From: Mesorhizobium atlanticum
GTDB lineage: Bacteria > Pseudomonadota > Alphaproteobacteria > Rhizobiales > Rhizobiaceae
NCBI RefSeq assembly: GCF_003289965.1
Contig: NZ_QMBQ01000003.1
Location: 558,001-622,000, forward strand
Reading direction: 5' to 3'
DNA: 64,000 nucleotides
Position numbers and translations under genes: made by a program. The notes under the pieces were generated by a model, which made no database searches, was not told the origin of the DNA, and saw only the letters and a list, made by a program, of their open reading frames with translations. Shown here in pieces: positions 62,929 through 64,000 of this stretch (the first letter of the stretch is position 1; each line of letters starts with the position of its first letter).

Positions 62929-63375
62929 ATGATCGACGACGTCTACAATGCGAAAATTCTCGGCTTCGCCGGAAACATCGGGCGGATCGGCCGGCTTGAA
63001 GACGCCGACGCGACGGCCAGGGCGCACTCCAAATTGTGCGGGTCGACCGTCACCGTCGACCTCAAGATGGACGGCGACGTGGTGACCGATTTCGCCCATG
63101 ACGTGAAGGCCTGCGCACTCGGCCAGGCCTCGTCGTCGATCATGGCCCAGCATGTGGTCGGCGCCAGCGCCGGCGAATTGCGCGCGGTTCGCGAAACCAT
63201 GCTGAAGATGCTGAAGGAAAACGGCGCGCCGCCGGAAGGCCGCTTCGCCGACCTCAAATATCTGGAGCCGGTGCGCGACTACAAGGCGCGCCATGCCTCG
63301 ACCATGCTGACCTTTGACGCGGTGGTCGACGCGATCGGCCAGATCGAGAAGAAGCGCGCCGGACAGGCGGCTTGA
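62929..63375 (+). CDS. IscU/NifU-N-like iron-sulfur scaffold protein (degenerate)
   Basis: This 148-residue protein has an IscU-type fold: '[14 protein letters not shown]', '[18 protein letters not shown]', '[14 protein letters not shown]'. Two of the three cluster-ligand cysteines are present (C37, C62). The third is missing: '[13 protein letters not shown]' lies where active scaffolds have a Cys. The protein may thus deliver or sense iron-sulfur clusters rather than build them. It is divergent from folE and convergent with the LysR gene. Confidence 0.82.
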   Translation: MIDDVYNAKILGFAGNIGRIGRLEDADATARAHSKLCGSTVTVDLKMDGDVVTDFAHDVKACALGQASSSIMAQHVVGASAGELRAVRETMLKMLKENGAPPEGRFADLKYLEPVRDYKARHASTMLTFDAVVDAIGQIEKKRAGQAA

Positions 63376-63384
63376 GGGCAGGGC

Positions 63385-64000
63385 TTAGGCCGCTCCCCTG
63401 GTCATGGCGAATTCGCTTCGGATCCAGTCGGCGAACGCCCTGGCGGGTTCCGGCAGATCCGACAAGCTCCTGGCCACCAGCCAGTAGGCGCCGGAAGCGA
63501 CATCGATTGCGAACGGCTTGATCAAAGTGCCTGACGCGAGTTCCTCGCCGACCTGCAGGAGATCGCCGAGCGCCACGCCATGACCGAGCAGCGCGGCCTG
63601 CTTCGAAAGCGAGACATCGGCCAGCATCGGGCCGCGCGCTGGCACGGCATCGGCGGGCACGCCGGCCGCCTGGAACCAGCGTGCCCAGCCCTGGCGGTTT
63701 TCCTCATGCAGCAGCGTGTAGTGGCGAAGGTCGATCGGCTTTTCCAGCTGAGGCCCCGATGCCAGCAACGCGGGCGACAGGACCGGTGAATCGACGGTCG
63801 ACGCCAAACGCTCGGCCTCGCTGCGCGGCCATGAGGTGGCGTGGGCACTGAAACGCAAGGCGAGCTCGGGCTGGTCGCTGCGGAACTCGATCGGCCGTGG
63901 ATCGACTTCAAGGGACACATCGATGTCAGGCCGCAACTGGCGAAAGCGATTGAGCCGCGGCACCAGCCACACCGCGGCGAGCGACGGTTCGACGCTGACG
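63385..64000 (-). CDS. LysR-family transcriptional regulator, C-terminal part (partial)
   Basis: The minus-strand frame stays open to the window edge, so the N-terminal helix-turn-helix is missing. The visible ~205 residues are a LysR substrate-binding domain of the GcvA type: 'VEPSLAAVWLVPRLNRFRQ', 'DIDVSLEVDPRPIEF', 'LGHGVALGDLLQVGEELASG' and 'YWLVARSLSDLPEPARAFADW' split at turns. The effector is unknown. The apparent Met at 63972 is an internal GTG (Val), not the true start. Confidence 0.85.
   Translation of the reverse strand, partial: VSVEPSLAAVWLVPRLNRFRQLRPDIDVSLEVDPRPIEFRSDQPELALRFSAHATSWPRSEAERLASTVDSPVLSPALLASGPQLEKPIDLRHYTLLHEENRQGWARWFQAAGVPADAVPARGPMLADVSLSKQAALLGHGVALGDLLQVGEELASGTLIKPFAIDVASGAYWLVARSLSDLPEPARAFADWIRSEFAMTRGAA

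Overview
The window is a contiguous piece of an alphaproteobacterial chromosome. It is GC-rich and densely coded. Gene content and order (argS, SPOR protein, nagZ, scpAB, tatABC, serS, surE, pcm, nlpD; yajC-secDF; folE-hisI-patatin), a fused SecDF, a class I PHA synthase, paired DUF1127 genes and rhizobial mosaic intergenic repeats point to Rhizobiales, most likely Mesorhizobium or a close Phyllobacteriaceae relative. This assignment comes from recognition of families and order, not from a database search.

Layout. 1-14.4 kb is a co-oriented housekeeping block: the argS end, a giant SPOR envelope protein, nagZ, condensin partners scpA/scpB, the Tat translocase, serS, surE, pcm, an inserted outer-membrane barrel gene on the other strand, and an NlpD-type LytM lipoprotein. 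14.4-17.3 kb has a reductase/AraC divergent pair and a DUF815 ATPase. 17.5-23.4 kb carries yajC-secDF followed by homologues of two mitochondrial complex I assembly factors (NDUFAF3-like and NDUFAF6-like) and a membrane fatty-acid/sterol hydroxylase. 23.5-28 kb is a tight five-gene minus-strand operon: a PqqD-like protein, an HprK-related kinase, two GT2 glycosyltransferases and a nucleotidyltransferase.

28-30.5 kb holds trmFO and then the most striking locus. Two 46-residue DUF1127 genes are followed on the same strand by two tandem copies, exactly 177 bp apart, of a three-hairpin RNA. Every hairpin exposes CCTCCTCCC, an anti-Shine-Dalgarno sequence. This matches the architecture of alpha-r14/NfeR1 and 'cuckoo' (CcsR) small RNAs.

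30.5-42 kb has a DUF2157/GDYXXLXY membrane pair, tRNA-Leu, trigger factor, a soluble c-type cytochrome, a DUF2189 membrane protein, a YbaK deacylase and a second-type cytochrome oxidase operon (coxMNOP plus a subunit IV). 42-47.6 kb runs radC, two AraC regulators, a GGDEF protein and map; the three regulatory genes may be an insertion between radC and map. 47.7-54.8 kb contains small envelope proteins, a DUF982 protein, an LpxO-like hydroxylase, tRNA-Glu, an M15-like lipoprotein and phaC. 54.8-64 kb is metabolic: an AlaC-type aminotransferase, hom, glpX, recJ, then the folE-hisI-patatin operon, a degenerate IscU-like scaffold and a truncated LysR gene at the window edge.

Mosaic palindromic repeats sit in at least six intergenic gaps. 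No CRISPR array, prophage, IS element or rRNA operon was seen.
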